64,000 nt of DNA from Rhizophagus clarus (taxonomy: Eukaryota > Glomeromycota > Glomeromycetes > Glomerales > Glomeraceae): NCBI GenBank assembly GCA_015698045.1, contig BLAL01000244.1, positions 62,001 through 126,000 on the forward strand, in the 5' to 3' direction. Numbering within the stretch: position 1 is the stretch's first letter; every line of letters begins with the position of its first letter. Position numbers and translations under genes: made by a program. Positions 30,430 to 44,688 of the stretch are shown here, one piece after another. Under the pieces are notes generated by a model, which saw only the letters and a list, made by a program, of their open reading frames with translations, was not told the origin of the DNA and ran no database searches.

Positions 30430-31009
30430 CCCTTATTAAGAAGTCTTTTAATTTATTTATATATATTTTAATATTAATTAATGATTTTGTTATTAATTAA
30501 TTAATTTAATTCTTAAATTTATCTTAAATTAGTTCTTTATTAGATTTAGGAATTTGTTTTTTAAATATTTTAAATATTTAATAAAACTTAAGTTTTTAAA
30601 TTGAATTTATTTAAAAAAAATTTAAATAACTTTTAATTAAAGTAGTAGTAATAACTGATAATATTTGACATCTAATTAAAGCAAATGTATATTTAATATA
30701 TTGGCTGTATAGTAAAATAGGATTCTGAAAAGAAATTAATGCATTAAGGTATTAGTTAGATAATCCTTCTAATGGATGTATAACAACCTCTTTTACATAA
30801 AATAGTATTAGTAAATAATCTAGATAATTATATTATATTAGATATAAAATATTTTGTAATACAATACATATTGATTATAAATAAAATACAATTATAAATT
30901 TTTTATAAACCAAAAAATATTTATTAAAAATAATTCACATTTATTATGTTTAAAATAATAAATAATTAATTTATCAAATTTATTTTTTAAAATTAATATA
31001 ATACTTTTG
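30430..31009. other. AT-rich spacer, 3' of ERG1
   Basis: Very AT-rich with short homopolymers. No gene, RNA or ordered repeat seen. It presumably contains the ERG1 polyadenylation signals near 30960-31009. Confidence 0.4.
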
Positions 31010-33016
<2,007 letters not shown>

Positions 33017-33504
33017 GGTTTATTTGAAATTTTAGATTATTAAATTAAAGAAAGAAAAAAAAAAAATCGTATGATTAACGATGGATTTATATATAAAAAA
33101 AATATTTATCCATTGTAACCAAGTCAAGACGTAGATCAGCCGAGCAACCAATAGATAAACAGACAAAAAACTTTAACCTAATTGAAAGAGATATTCTCCT
33201 TCCCGAAAAGTAATTTTTTCTTCTGTTTTACGATGAACTTGTGTACTTTTAGGTAAATCTTTACTGAAAGTAGTAGGTAAATTTTTGACATCATAAGATT
33301 ATCATTTATTTTTTATTTAAAGGAAATCGCAAAAAAAAAAAAAAAATGTAATGTAGATGAATTTTTTTTTTATTAAAATATGTACTATTGAATACTGTAT
33401 ATAAAAGTTGTTTCTAATTAATACAATAAATAAATAAAAAATTATACAAAGAATATGCCAATAATAATATATTTTGATCTCCCTAACGCTATTCGCTCCC
33501 TATC
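33017..33504. other. spacer between ERG1 and the BTB-SPRY gene
   Basis: On the minus strand, 33181-33300 reads as an uninterrupted 40-codon stretch ending ...KTEEKITFREGEYLFQLG and a stop. It has no start and no clear splice acceptor. It may be a fragment of an old gene. The rest is A/T homopolymers and the ERG1 5' region. Confidence 0.35.
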
Positions 33505-35649
33505 TTATTCAGTTGTCACCTGTGATGTAGGTCTGGGTCTGGGAGTGTTAATAGGAGTATTAATGGGAGAAACAACGGGAGAAATAATCGAAGTATTTAT
33601 TCGAATATTTGAATGAGGCGATTTAGGTCTATGAGGTGAATTAGGTGACTGAGATCTGTGAGGTGACTGAGGTCTGTGTTGTAACTGGGGTCCTTGAGGT
33701 GACTGAGGTCTATGAGGTGTATGAGGAGTATGAGAATGAGATGTATGAGGTATGTGAGGTATGTGAGGTGAATGAGATGTGTGAGGTGTGTGAGATTTGT
33801 GAGATATGTGAGATGTGTGAATTGGGTGGGGCAAGTTCGATGAATGAGGTAAGTTGGATGAGTGAGATAGGTTGGATGAGTGAGATAAGTCAGATAAGTT
33901 AGATTTGTGAGGTAAATGAGATGAGTGAGACATGTCGGATAAGTTAGAGGTGTGAGGTAATTGAGGCATCATATATCTGGAATTATCAATTATAATTGGT
34001 TTTTTGTGCATTTCAATTCTAACCTTAGCAGGTTTTTTAAGAGATACTGCAGGATAAAGTTCAGCAGGTAAAGCATTCCAAGCTTCACCATGTCTAATAC
34101 CATTAATAGAATAAGCTAGAGATCTGCTACCCATATTAAGGTGTACAGTAACTCTATCGCCTTTACCAAATTTAACACCATAACCTTTAGAATATGTTTG
34201 ATTTAATTGATTATTATGATAAAGTAATCCATTTGAACCTAACACCCAACCGTAATTGCTCCCTCCCAAATAAGAAGAATAATTTACTTTATCCCTTCTT
34301 TCAGTACAAACGCCAATCCAAAGATGTTTACAAGTTTCTTCAATATAAATATCCCATTCATAAATTTCATGACCTCGAATAGGTAACGACGCCCTAGCCC
34401 ATTCATATTTTCTCGTATTTGATTTTATTGCAACATCATTTTCCAATAAAACACATTGTTTACCATGAGCTTGTTGACTCCATTGAAATCTCAAATTTTC
34501 GGGTTTGGCTGCTATAGTACCACGATTACGTCCTGGTCCTGAACCCGCAGGTAATTGAGCTTGATATTTAAAAGCTTCATTTAACATATCATTTGGTACT
34601 ATAATATCTAACGGTTCTATTATATTCGCTAATACTGAAGGATGAATTAATTTAAAATCTACGAAAGGTAATAATGGATTTAATAATACCATTATCGTAT
34701 CTTTGATTTCTTTAGATTTTGATTTTTTTCTATTTTTTTCATGCGATTTTCTTAATTGTTCTATCTCATTCGCATCTAAATGTTCTGCATGATCTGATGG
34801 TGGTAATAATGGTTCAAAATATGATACGACTAAATTACTATTATTACAATGATGAGCTGCCCATAAAACAATATAACGAAATACACCATATTCTGGTGTA
34901 ACAAATTCTTCATAAGTTGTGTCCATATTAGTGGGTGATAATATAAATGACAATCCTTCGGCTGTTAAATTATGATATTCAATGGTTTCCAAAGGTGTTA
35001 CAACCAAACTATTATGTAACGTACGAAAAAATATATCATCTGATGATGGTAACATATATTCTGATGCTTGTGTTAATAATTTTGCTGCTAAATTATTATC
35101 TGCACTACATTTTAACGCGTTATCCAAAAATGTTATGATAATTTCCTCCAATCCTGATAATAAAAAATATTCTGCTCCTAAATATGCTTCTACTACATTA
35201 TTTAATGTTAATGATTCTATCATTATATCTCCCATATATAAATATTCTAATATTATTAATAATGTTGATGAACTAAATTCTGTAAATGTTATATGATTAT
35301 CATTACTACTAAATGTAGTTCTACTTTCTCTATTACTATTACTATTACTATTACTATTACTATTACTATTATTACTATTATTATTACTATTATTGTTATT
35401 GTTATTCCTATTATTATTATCTTCGTTACTTAATATCAATCGAGCAAATACATCCGATCTTGCTGCTAATAATAATTTACTTCCATATACTACTCCTCCA
35501 TCTTTACATGTAATTATAATATCACTATATACCGGATTATTGAACATTGCTCTTAAATCTGCTCCCAAAAATTCTCCTTTATAGAGCAATAGTTCTCTCA
35601 TGTTATTATTAGTACTACTTTTATTATTTCGAGATAAGCACGCTCCCAT
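33505..35649 (-). CDS. BTB-BACK-SPRY protein with N-myristoylation signal
   Basis: A 714-residue protein from ATG 35649, no intron. It starts MGACLSRN, a standard N-myristoylation signal (Gly2, Ser6) with Cys4 available for palmitoylation, so membrane attachment is likely. A BTB domain (~38-170, YSDIIITCKDGGVVYGSKLL) is split by an Asn/Ser tract. A BACK-like region follows, then a SPRY domain at ~395-530 (YEWDIYIEETCKHLWIGVCT ... GYGVKFGKGDRVTV). The last ~150 residues are a His/Ser/Pro repeat tail (SHSSNLPHSSNLPH and similar). BTB proteins often serve Cullin-3 ligases and SPRY domains bind peptides, so a membrane-bound adaptor is likely. The specific target is unknown. Confidence 0.8.
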   Translation of the reverse strand: MGACLSRNNKSSTNNNMRELLLYKGEFLGADLRAMFNNPVYSDIIITCKDGGVVYGSKLLLAARSDVFARLILSNEDNNNRNNNNNNSNNNSNNSNSNSNSNSNSNRESRTTFSSNDNHITFTEFSSSTLLIILEYLYMGDIMIESLTLNNVVEAYLGAEYFLLSGLEEIIITFLDNALKCSADNNLAAKLLTQASEYMLPSSDDIFFRTLHNSLVVTPLETIEYHNLTAEGLSFILSPTNMDTTYEEFVTPEYGVFRYIVLWAAHHCNNSNLVVSYFEPLLPPSDHAEHLDANEIEQLRKSHEKNRKKSKSKEIKDTIMVLLNPLLPFVDFKLIHPSVLANIIEPLDIIVPNDMLNEAFKYQAQLPAGSGPGRNRGTIAAKPENLRFQWSQQAHGKQCVLLENDVAIKSNTRKYEWARASLPIRGHEIYEWDIYIEETCKHLWIGVCTERRDKVNYSSYLGGSNYGWVLGSNGLLYHNNQLNQTYSKGYGVKFGKGDRVTVHLNMGSRSLAYSINGIRHGEAWNALPAELYPAVSLKKPAKVRIEMHKKPIIIDNSRYMMPQLPHTSNLSDMSHSSHLPHKSNLSDLSHSSNLSHSSNLPHSSNLPHPIHTSHISHKSHTPHTSHSPHIPHIPHTSHSHTPHTPHRPQSPQGPQLQHRPQSPHRSQSPNSPHRPKSPHSNIRINTSIISPVVSPINTPINTPRPRPTSQVTTE

Positions 35650-36587
35650 TTTTTCTTTAATTCGCTTAAAAATATAATTTAATATGTTGAAAAAAGGAAA
35701 AAAAGATAACCAATTTTTTATTTGTTTTTTTAGAAAAAAAAAAAGTGAAAAAAAAGAAGAAAAAACCGAGAGAAATTTTTGAAAAAAAAAAAAAATTGTT
35801 TGACCTGTTTTCTTCCGTTTACTATTTTATTTTTCTCACCTGCACATGGATTGCATTATACATGATGTAGTGTAACTACTAATGACACAACTAACTTGAA
35901 TTAAATTCGATAGATGTATAAATGTGTGATAAAATACGTAAAAAGAATTGGTCTTTTTATTTTGAGTATACCATTTCCAAATTTTACGCATAAGAGTGAT
36001 CCCCTAGAACTTGTTTATTAAATTAACAATGATGTAATTAGACAATGATGTAATTAAACTTCTTCAGGCGGGCGTTTTTTGTGTCAAGTATGTTATTGTA
36101 ATGTTCGAAAATAATAAAAAAATTATGCAATGATTTCGATCTTCGTACATATATCTATTCATGAAAATAAACATTTAATTAATTAAATATATGTATATCA
36201 ACCAACCCTCCGAGAGCCCGAGAGCAACGAAATATTTTTTTTCTTGCAATTTTTACACAATATGCCATATTACGTATAAATAATGCACAACAATATACAA
36301 GATTTTTTTTGACAAGATTTTATATTTATCGTACAATAAATGAAACTTGTTTTTTTACTTGCTTCTGAACTAAATTTGGTACTCCCAAATGGTTCTAAAC
36401 CATGTGAATTATTACATCATAATAAATAACTTAAATATAATGTATAAACAATTATATAACTTAAAAATATATACATAATACATTCCTTCTTATGTATAAC
36501 TATATAAATTAATAAATTTTACCATTATTATATTAAAATTCATGTGGTATATAATTAAAGTTCTATACAAAGAATCTATTACAGTGG
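35650..36587. other. intergenic, promoter side of the BTB-SPRY gene
   Basis: Contains A-rich tracts just before 35649 and the 3' flank of MAU2. No gene, RNA or ordered repeat seen. Confidence 0.4.
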
Positions 36588-39500
36588 TTATACATATCCT
36601 CCACCTCCTGGAATACTATGCATCATATTCGTATTAGAAGAACCAATACTATTTTCTTCATTAATATTATGTTGTATTATGGGAGTAGAACTTGATTTAC
36701 TGCCATCATTTTCAATCAAATCCAATACAACTCTTCTTTTTTCACTCCAATTTGTGAGTGTTTTTTGTACTGTCAATTCATGTTGTTCATTATACGCCAC
36801 TCGTTTTGAATAATTAAGTTGATTATGTTGAAATCTGTAAATGTCTAATGATAAATAAATTTTAATTAATAACAATATGTAAAAAAAACTTTTCCCTTTA
36901 TGATTTATTTATTTATTATACCTTTTAAAAGTCGACCTGAAATAAGACAACTCAAGTCATTATTGGCATCCTTTGATAATTGATATGCAGCACTTAACAT
37001 TTTTTCCGCTTGTTCATTATGTTCAGCACAAAATATTTCACCAAGAACTGAAAGCGTTAAGGTTTTAAGTTGATTATTGAATAATGTTGTTGATAATTTT
37101 AAAGTTTCCGCTAAATTTTCTCTAAAATAATTTTTTAAAAAAAATTATTAAGATAAAATACGATTCTTTTAGAAAATAAAAGGAATGTTTCATCCTTACT
37201 TTGTTCGTGTGTAATCTGATAATGCTTCCAAAAAATATAATGCTGCTCTTAAATTATCTATATTATGTGTTTGATATACTAATTCTTGTTTTATTTCCTT
37301 TATTATTGTTCCAATCTATCACCAAATAAAAAAGAATAATAAATTTAATTTTTGAATACTAGGTTAACCTAAAAAAAAACTTCTTGAGTATACGTACATC
37401 TTGGTGATGATTGTTACCTCTTCCAACCACTATTAATGCACGGTTAACTTTAGATAATATTCTAATTTCCCTATTGTCAGTAATCTTAATTGAAACATAA
37501 TAGTCAACTTAAATATAGTACTGAACAAATAATAAAAAAAAAAAAAAATAATTACCTTTTCCACTTGCTTATAATATTCTGTAGCTTCATAAGTTTTACC
37601 TACGCATTGATTTATCATCCCTAATGCAAGTGTTACTGATACGTGGAATTGTGCCCATAAGTTATATTCAGTTATCCAATTTATCAATTGTGCAATAGCC
37701 TTTAAGAAAATATAGAGATGTAAGTTCTATAATACAAATTTTTTTTCACGCCAATAAAATCATCATGATGTTTTTAACAATAGGCTCACTTTTTCGGCAT
37801 CATCAAAATCTGACCTCATCAAATACGAGTCGACTAGATGTTGAAGCATATATGCCTTTAATGTAACGTAAAATTTTTTAGATTTGATGACATCATTGAT
37901 CGGAAATTGGTTGTCTAACAAACATTAAAATATGTTATACATCCATAATGATAAACAATAATGGCAATATAATAATACTTACCCTCATTCGAAAATATTT
38001 CCCCTATAAAATTAAGAATGATTAGTAATTTAAATAGAACTAAACTAAATCATGAACTAATTTATTTGGATGAGTTACTCTCAACAATCTTTAATCCCTC
38101 TGTCAAAAATATAATAGACTTTATCGTTGAAGTATCTCCACGATTACATATCCCTGATATCAAAAATGTAAGGGTGTATATCTCTGCTTTCGATAACCAA
38201 CGGACCGTGACCGGCAACCTTTGTGTTGTTGTTGCATTCGCATATGTGTTTATTGAGGTCGTTGGTGCAGCAGATATATGTATCTAGAATTACAATTCAT
38301 ATTATCATTAAATTTTAAATTATCAGTTGTCCGATGAAATTAAATCGTTTTACCGTGGTGTATCCTTTTAATTCATCCAATGTAACCTCATCCTGCTTCT
38401 GATCTAAAATTTGATGCACCTCTGTTAATTTTTCGGTTGCCGCTTTCATATTTCCAGTATGCATATGATATGTAATAAATAATAATGAAAAATGTAAATA
38501 AAGGAGCTGATTGGATATTGGAAATATATGATATGTTGGCGGAGGACGACTTGAAGGCGGTGGAAAATAAACCGTTGAGAGCTCAGCAAGAGCATGTTGT
38601 GCTTCTGGATAATTTTGACTTGAGAATGCATATTGAGCCATCGAAATTAGAAGGCAAGCCTATAAAAATATAGACTAAATTAATTTCCCAATTCTTAAAT
38701 TCTGTGTTGTATTTATATATACCTTCATTTCAACATCTCCTTTTTGATCAGCCATTGACTCTGCCTGCTTTAATATCTTCGAACATCCATTAAAGTCTCC
38801 TTCGAGATAGTGAAATTCTGCACATTGCAATAAAAAGTGATACGTCCAAATAGGTATATTATTCCTACAATCAAATTTTCGAAGTGAGTAAATATTTTTA
38901 TACAATAACACGTGTATAAATGACAAAAAAAGTAAAAGAAAAAAAAACAATTCACACACTCTATTGCTTCAACTATACATGATTTCATAAGATTTTTCGC
39001 CGCTTTAAAGTTTTTTGCACTTTTGAGAATATTACACTGAAGATCGATCATCCTGAACTTGAGTTCCGCAACTTTATCCAGCTGTTCCAAAACACAAAAG
39101 ATGTATATGCATTAAAAAATGAATTTATATTAATCTATTTAGTTGTCGGTGTCTTATTTACCTCTTGAGCAAGCAAGATCGCTTTCTGTATGTGATTTTC
39201 TGCCTCTCGAATATTATCAGTAAACCAAAAAAGAATTTGACTTAACCTAAAGCGCGTTTTCAACTCTACTAATGTCATATAATTTTTCCCATTTGTTATA
39301 CTTTTGAGAACTGCCTCCAAACAATTAATTGCTGCTAATATATGCCGTTGGTGTTGTGGAGATAATGTTGGAAAATTTACCAGTGATGAAGCGGGTAAAG
39401 CGGATGCTTTTGTTAAATAGTGTTCTGCTAGATACCATAATAATTGATGTGGAAGTAGCTGAGGTTCTTGTAATGGCTTCTGTGGAAATTGAGACAATGG

Positions 39501-40070
39501 TGTCTGTTGGTACACATTAATTTGTGTAGGAACTTGTGTAGGAGCTTGTGGGAGAGCTTGAGTAGGTACTATGGGTTGCGACAATTGACGTGTTGGAGCC
39601 AAGTGTTCAGAATGTGTTATTTGTTGAGGAACTGGCTGCTGAGGCTGCTGAATCATTTGCTGTTGTGCAAATTGTTGTTGTAATTGATGTTGATAAAGTT
39701 GCTGTTGACTTTGTTGTTGAGAAATTTGAGGTTGAGCGTATTGATTTACTTGAGGAAGTTGTTGAGTCATATGATAAGAATTTTGAGACAAAGGAGTGGA
39801 CATTGATTCGTAACTCCTGTTATAAGGCGAAGGAGAGTACTCCATATACCCATATTGAGTTTGTGGTTGTTGATAATAGTTTTGCTGCTGGCTATGAATT
39901 CGGGGTTGTTGCTGAGTTTGATATATGAACTGCTGTTGTAAGTACTCTTGTTGCTGTTGTTGCTGTTGTTGCTGTTGTTGTTGTTGTTGTTGTTGGTATT
40001 GCCATTGTGCCGATTGCGCTTGTTGATTAGGCCATGCCTGATAATTTGAGGGATAATGATTTCGTGACAT
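36588..40070 (-). CDS. MAU2: cohesin loading factor MAU2/SCC4
   Basis: Twelve exons join in frame: 39162-40070, 38960-39081, 38723-38864, 38354-38659, 38079-38283, 37983-38003, 37790-37914, 37556-37699, 37398-37484, 37200-37315, 36922-37121 and 36588-36844, giving 877 residues. MAU2 with NIPBL/SCC2 loads cohesin on chromatin. After an N-terminal Gln-rich region (about 190 residues, including a run of about 16 Gln) comes the TPR superhelix that wraps the SCC2 N-terminus: LLWYLAEHYLTKASALPASS, FHYLEGDFNGCSKILKQAES, VRWLSKAEIYTLTFLISGIC, TYEATEYYKQVEK and EKMLSAAYQLSKDANNDLSC. The 21-base microexon (37983-38003) keeps the frame. The C-terminus ends in Gly/Tyr. Assignment is by overall pattern; exon limits are from GT-AG sites and phase. 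Confidence 0.85.
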
Positions 40071-40408
40071 AAAAAATTTTTATCTTGTAACTATCAAATT
40101 CTGTGTTTTGTATTTAACCCGAAATCTTTGTCGAAAGTTTTTTAAAATTTTATATAGCAAGTGTAGCACATACAAGGATTTTCAGCCAATTAGATTGACC
40201 ATTAAATTCTCGCGTAAAATCTCACGTATCAGATGCAAACTTATATGAGTAAATTAAATGTATTAAACGAGGTCTTCGTTAGCAGTTTTAAAATTCTTTA
40301 AGGAGAAGCCGTTTCATTGGCTCAATCTCACGTGATTTTCAAGATTATATACTGTAGATTAAAATAATCCATTAAAAGAGGGTTATTCGTTAAAAAAAAA
40401 AAAAAAAA
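40071..40408. promoter_or_regulatory. divergent promoter region of MAU2 and NSA2
   Basis: The 338-base spacer between the two starts contains CTCACGTGAT near 40330 and a long A run just before the NSA2 ATG. Both genes must be driven from here. Confidence 0.5.
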
Positions 40409-41558
40409 ATGGTAATTATTCCTGAATTTAAAAGCATCAAGATAAAACAATAATAAATTGATTAATTGATATTTAAAATAGCCGCAAAACGAGTATATTG
40501 AAGAATCCATTAAGAAACATGGACGAAGATTGGATTATGAAGAGCGCAAGTAATGTAAATTTTTTTTTTAATAAAATCTTGAATCTTGAATTTTTAAGTA
40601 ATGGATCGTTTGATTATACTTGATGAATTAAGGCGAAAGAAGGAGGCTCGCGAAGCTCATAGTTCCTCAGCTTTTGCACAAAAAGTTCATGGTATAAGAG
40701 CAAAATTATATAATAAGAAACGACATGTAGAAAAGATAGAGATGAAAAAGAAGTAAGTTTATTTGTAATCAATTAATATTTTTATCTAATATTCACATTT
40801 AATGAATATTTTTTTCAATATAAATAAAGGATAAAACAACATCAAGAGAAATCAACTAAACAGAAAGATGGTCAAGCAGTATCTGAAGGAGCAATACCAG
40901 CATATTTATTAGATCGTGAAGGGCAGAAAAGAGCTAAAATATTGTCAAACATGATAAAACAAAAACGTAAAGAAAAAGCTGGCAAATGGAGTGTACCTTT
41001 ACCTAAAGTTAGAGGCATCGCTGAAGATGAAATGTTTAAGGTTGTTAAAACTGGAAAAAATAGAAGTAAGTTATTCTTTGTTCGTAAATTGCTCAGATCA
41101 AGACAAGTTACTCAAAATCTTGACATATAGCCAAACAATGGAAACGTATGGTTACAAAAGCGACTTTTGTTGGAGATGGATTTACTCGTAAACCACCAAA
41201 ATATGAAAGATTTATTAGACCCATGGCATTGCGTTATAAAAAAGCTCATGTTACACATCCAGAGCTGGGAGCTACTTTTTGTTTACCAATTATTAGTGTA
41301 AAGAAAAATCCTCAGAGTCCTCTTTATACTCAATTAGGTGTACTTACTAAAGGTACCGTCATTGAAGTTAATGTTTCTGAATTAGGTCTTGTTACAACTT
41401 CTGGTAAAGTTGTTTGGGGTAAATATGCACAAGGTACGTAGTATATAAAATTATAATTTTTTTTCATTTTCAAATGCTTACACTAGCTTTTTATTTAATT
41501 AAAAGTGACAAATAACCCCGAAAATGATGGATGTGTTAATGCAGTTTTGCTTGTTTAA
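40409..41558 (+). CDS. NSA2: ribosome biogenesis protein NSA2 (TINP1)
   Basis: Six exons: 40409-40411 (ATG only), 40482-40549, 40633-40752, 40830-41065, 41131-41433 and 41506-41558, giving 260 residues, the family's normal length. NSA2 is a nuclear factor needed for 27S pre-rRNA processing in the 60S subunit. The sequence follows the family almost without gaps: [59 protein letters not shown] and the end [17 protein letters not shown]. The only way to supply a start codon is ATG|GTAATT at 40409, followed by an intron whose acceptor (AAAATAG) precedes CCG of residue 2. Confidence 0.93.
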
Positions 41559-41662
41559 AGAATTTGAAATAAAAATTTATGAATATAATCAATAATATTA
41601 TAAAAATATAATAAATAAATTTTTTAATGTGTTTAATTATCAAAAATAGTAAAAATAATTAA

Positions 41663-42371
41663 CTAAATTTTTGAATTTTCTTTATTATTCATATTATTAT
41701 TTATATCCTCTTCAAAGTCTTCATTTTCTTTAACAGATTTATTTATAACCCCATACTTTTCTTTAGTTCTTTTCTTTTTTTTCGCTTGTTTTTTTCTAAT
41801 TTTTTCTTTTTTTAGATTAAATTTACTCAATTCACCATTATAATAATTATCCAATCTTTCTATCAAAATTTTTCTTGCTATATTTCTATTTTGTTGTAAT
41901 GATCTTGTTTTTTGACACTATAAAAATGAACAGTAATATTTCAATTAGTACGTACATAAATATAAGAAATATTAAAATGAAAAAAAAAACTTTAACCTGA
42001 ACTCTTATTCCCGTTGGAATATGTTTTAAATCCACACAATTTGATGTGGTATTTATTTTTTGACCACCATTACCTGAACCTTTTACAAATGATTCTACCA
42101 AATCCTGTTCGTTTAATTCAATTTCAATTCTTTGTTTTTTTTCTTTGTTATTTTCTTTGATAACTTTCGTTGACTCTACTGTAGAATTTTCAATAATCGA
42201 TTTATCAGAAAATAATGAATTACTTGTAAATAGACTTTTTTTTAAACTCGTTTGATTTTGTAAATTTTTTTTATTAAATTCTTGAAATAATTTATAACGA
42301 AATATATGAGTTTTATATCTCAAATTATGAAAAATGTTAGGTTGGTATGATTGTAGAAGATAACGCGACAT
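41663..42371 (-). CDS. mitochondrial GGQ release-factor-like protein (MTRFR/C12orf65 type)
   Basis: Two exons, 41997-42371 and 41663-41917, give 209 residues from ATG 42371 ([20 protein letters not shown]). The Arg/Tyr-rich start fits a mitochondrial presequence. Residues ~80-125 carry the peptidyl-tRNA hydrolase motif, [20 protein letters not shown], where GGQ reaches the peptidyl-transferase centre. The usual basic extension follows in exon 2 ([20 protein letters not shown], then [15 protein letters not shown]). The codon-recognition domains of true RF1/RF2 are absent, so it should rescue stalled mitochondrial ribosomes or release peptides from free large subunits. It could instead be the related ICT1 type, but the short size and Lys-rich tail favour MTRFR. 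Confidence 0.85.
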
Positions 42372-42725
42372 TTTAAAATCGAACCTATCGATCAATAAAG
42401 TGTACTACTTTTGTGGTAGTTCGTGTCACGTTTTGACCAATGGAGTTTCTAATGATTTGATTGGTCAAAAGTTTTTGAGCTTTATTTGGTTAAGCACATG
42501 AATTATAATTAATGTTAAAGTATTTCATAATGAAGAAAAAGAAATAGTAATCTATATTAGGAAACTGTCTTTTTACAATGTAAACCATGCCTCTTGTATC
42601 ACGTATCTGTTGATTTACTTTAGTCGTATCAAAATCTCAATGCTCATTTTGCTGATGATATGTTATTGGTCATAACTTCCTCTTGAACTGAAATTTCCCT
42701 GAGCCTAATTCGGCAGATCATAATT

Positions 42726-44049
42726 CTACAGGTCATTGCGTCGATTTTTTCTGATAATTATCTTTCGAGACTGTTTGCCGGTTGATTTACTATTTGAAGT
42801 TTCGTCGTCAACCGCAGTAATCTTGCGTTTTTGACGTATTAGCTTTTGACAATACGGAATAGATGTTAAACATTAGTAACGTAAACAGTATAATGATATA
42901 TTTAAAACATGATATAAAGTTATAACTTACTGTGCTAGTAGAAGCATGTAAATGCGAATTTGTTGTGCCATCAAGTAGCTTTTGTACACTTGGTACAATA
43001 GCAGTAGTTCTACCACCTACGGTTTCAAATATGATTTGTTCTCCATTCGGCATAAATGCCCCATTTTTATTTCTTTTATCCCATCTATAATGAAATAGCC
43101 AACTGCTGGGAAACAATTGCGATTCAGCATTTACATCAACAGCAGTCTTACAGACATAAACTAATTTCTCATGTAGTGTCTCAATTTGTTCTTTGCTGAG
43201 AGTATTTGCGCGCTGACTGGGATGAATTTGTGATTGAAACAATACTTCATCCGCAACCCAATTGCCAACCCCTGCAGAAAATTGTTGATCTAATAATAAA
43301 GCTTTGATCGGGCATCTTCGTTCCAAAATCAATTCACCGAATTTCTGAACCTTCGGCATGTTTTGCAGAGGATCAAATCCTAATTTTGATATAGGAACAT
43401 CTTGTAATGGTGAGTTGATAGTGAGAAACACTCTTGCTAATCTACGTACATCAGAAAATGCCATCACAGTTCTTTCGGAAGATGCATTAGACGGGTCTTC
43501 GAATGTAAGAATGAATTTCCAAAATTTAGGAGGCCACTCATTTGGGTCATTATTAGGTCGTTTTCTGCGATAAGAAAATGCCCCTTGATCCTTAAACTAT
43601 GAGGGAAAATTATATTATATAAATTAATTATATTAATATGATTAAAACTAAAACAATACATACATTGATATCTCCAGTCATTCCGAAATGAAAGACGGGG
43701 TTTGGACTCTCATTCATTTCTATATTAACAATCTAAACCAATTAAGATATGCATCATTAATCAAAACTAACAAACTTTACTTACCAAAATAGAAATATTT
43801 TCCCCAGCGACCAGTATTTACAACAAACTTATTTAATAAATTACGTTCGAATTCACCATTCGAAATACTACCAAAAACTAACTTGTCTTCTTGCTTAAAT
43901 TTATTAAAAATGAGCTTGAACGTATTTGTTACATTAATAAATAAGTAAAATAAACTAGCTCATACCACTTCAACTTTCACAATTTTTTTTCCAACTACAT
44001 TTGCATTGCAAGCTCTCTCGGCACGGTGAACTTCTGGAAGTTCAGGCAT
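42726..44049 (-). CDS. formamidopyrimidine-DNA glycosylase (Fpg/MutM, zincless type)
   Basis: Five exons: 43966-44049, 43785-43893, 43664-43719, 42931-43596 and 42726-42842, giving 343 residues. It removes oxidised purines and cuts the strand in base excision repair. It starts MPELPEVHRAERAC, with the catalytic Pro2 and Glu3. GRWGKYFYFEM supplies the conserved Lys of the N-terminal domain, and FHFGMTGDI follows. The helix-two-turn-helix is LLLDQQFSAGVGNWVADEVL. The bacterial four-Cys zinc finger is missing. In its place is HYRWDKRNKNGAFMPNGEQI ... VGGRTTAIVP, as in plant and fungal Fpg. A Lys/Arg-rich tail in the last exon may be an NLS. The third exon uses the second AG (TATAG|AA), because the first would give a stop. 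Confidence 0.9.
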
Positions 44050-44280
44050 ACTGTCGTAAAATCTTTAACCTGAAATTGATAAAAGATAAAAACGTATCAA
44101 TAGTGTCGCAGATCGGATCATGTGATTATGATAAAATTTCTAAACCATCACGTGATTTTTATGTGAATTATTTTATTTTGTAATATGTAATGTACATTAT
44201 AAATACATAGACTTTCAAAAAAAATGGCAACGACATTAAATTATTGTACTGATTTTAATATAAAAATTGTTTTATAGATT

Positions 44281-44282
<2 letters not shown>

Positions 44283-44325
<43 letters not shown>
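44283..44325. repeat. T-run followed by A-run (perfect foldback)
   Basis: About 28 T followed directly by about 15 A, in the spacer between the Fpg and RER1 genes. Exact length is unreliable in such tracts. Confidence 0.6.
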
Positions 44326-44688
44326 GCAAAAAAACCTTAATTTCTATATTATACTAATATTTTAACAATTCAGGAAAATTAAATTGATACACATAATAAC
44401 ACGAAGTATAAAGTATACAAATATATGAAAATAAAAAAGAACATAAAAGTTTTATATCTCACCCAAACTAACATTCACATTGTTAGATGATTCATTCTTT
44501 TGTTCTTTTTTAAAATATTACATCAATTTTTTTTTTTTTTTGAAAAAAAAAGAAAAAAATAAAGTTAGTTTTGAATATTGATTATAATGTATACTCTATG
44601 ATTGTGACATATGAAATAAAAATAAATGGTGTATTAATACATGAATCAAAGCTCTATTTGATTCATTGAATTATAACACACATTTTTG

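Noticed and set aside
33645-33902. Plus-strand Glu/Val-rich ORF
   Set aside because: It is the antisense shadow of the His/Ser/Pro repeat tail of the BTB-SPRY gene.
38018-38287. Plus-strand 89-codon ORF
   Set aside because: It is antisense to MAU2 exon 5, which has family-specific sequence (VRWLSKAEIYTLTFLISGIC).
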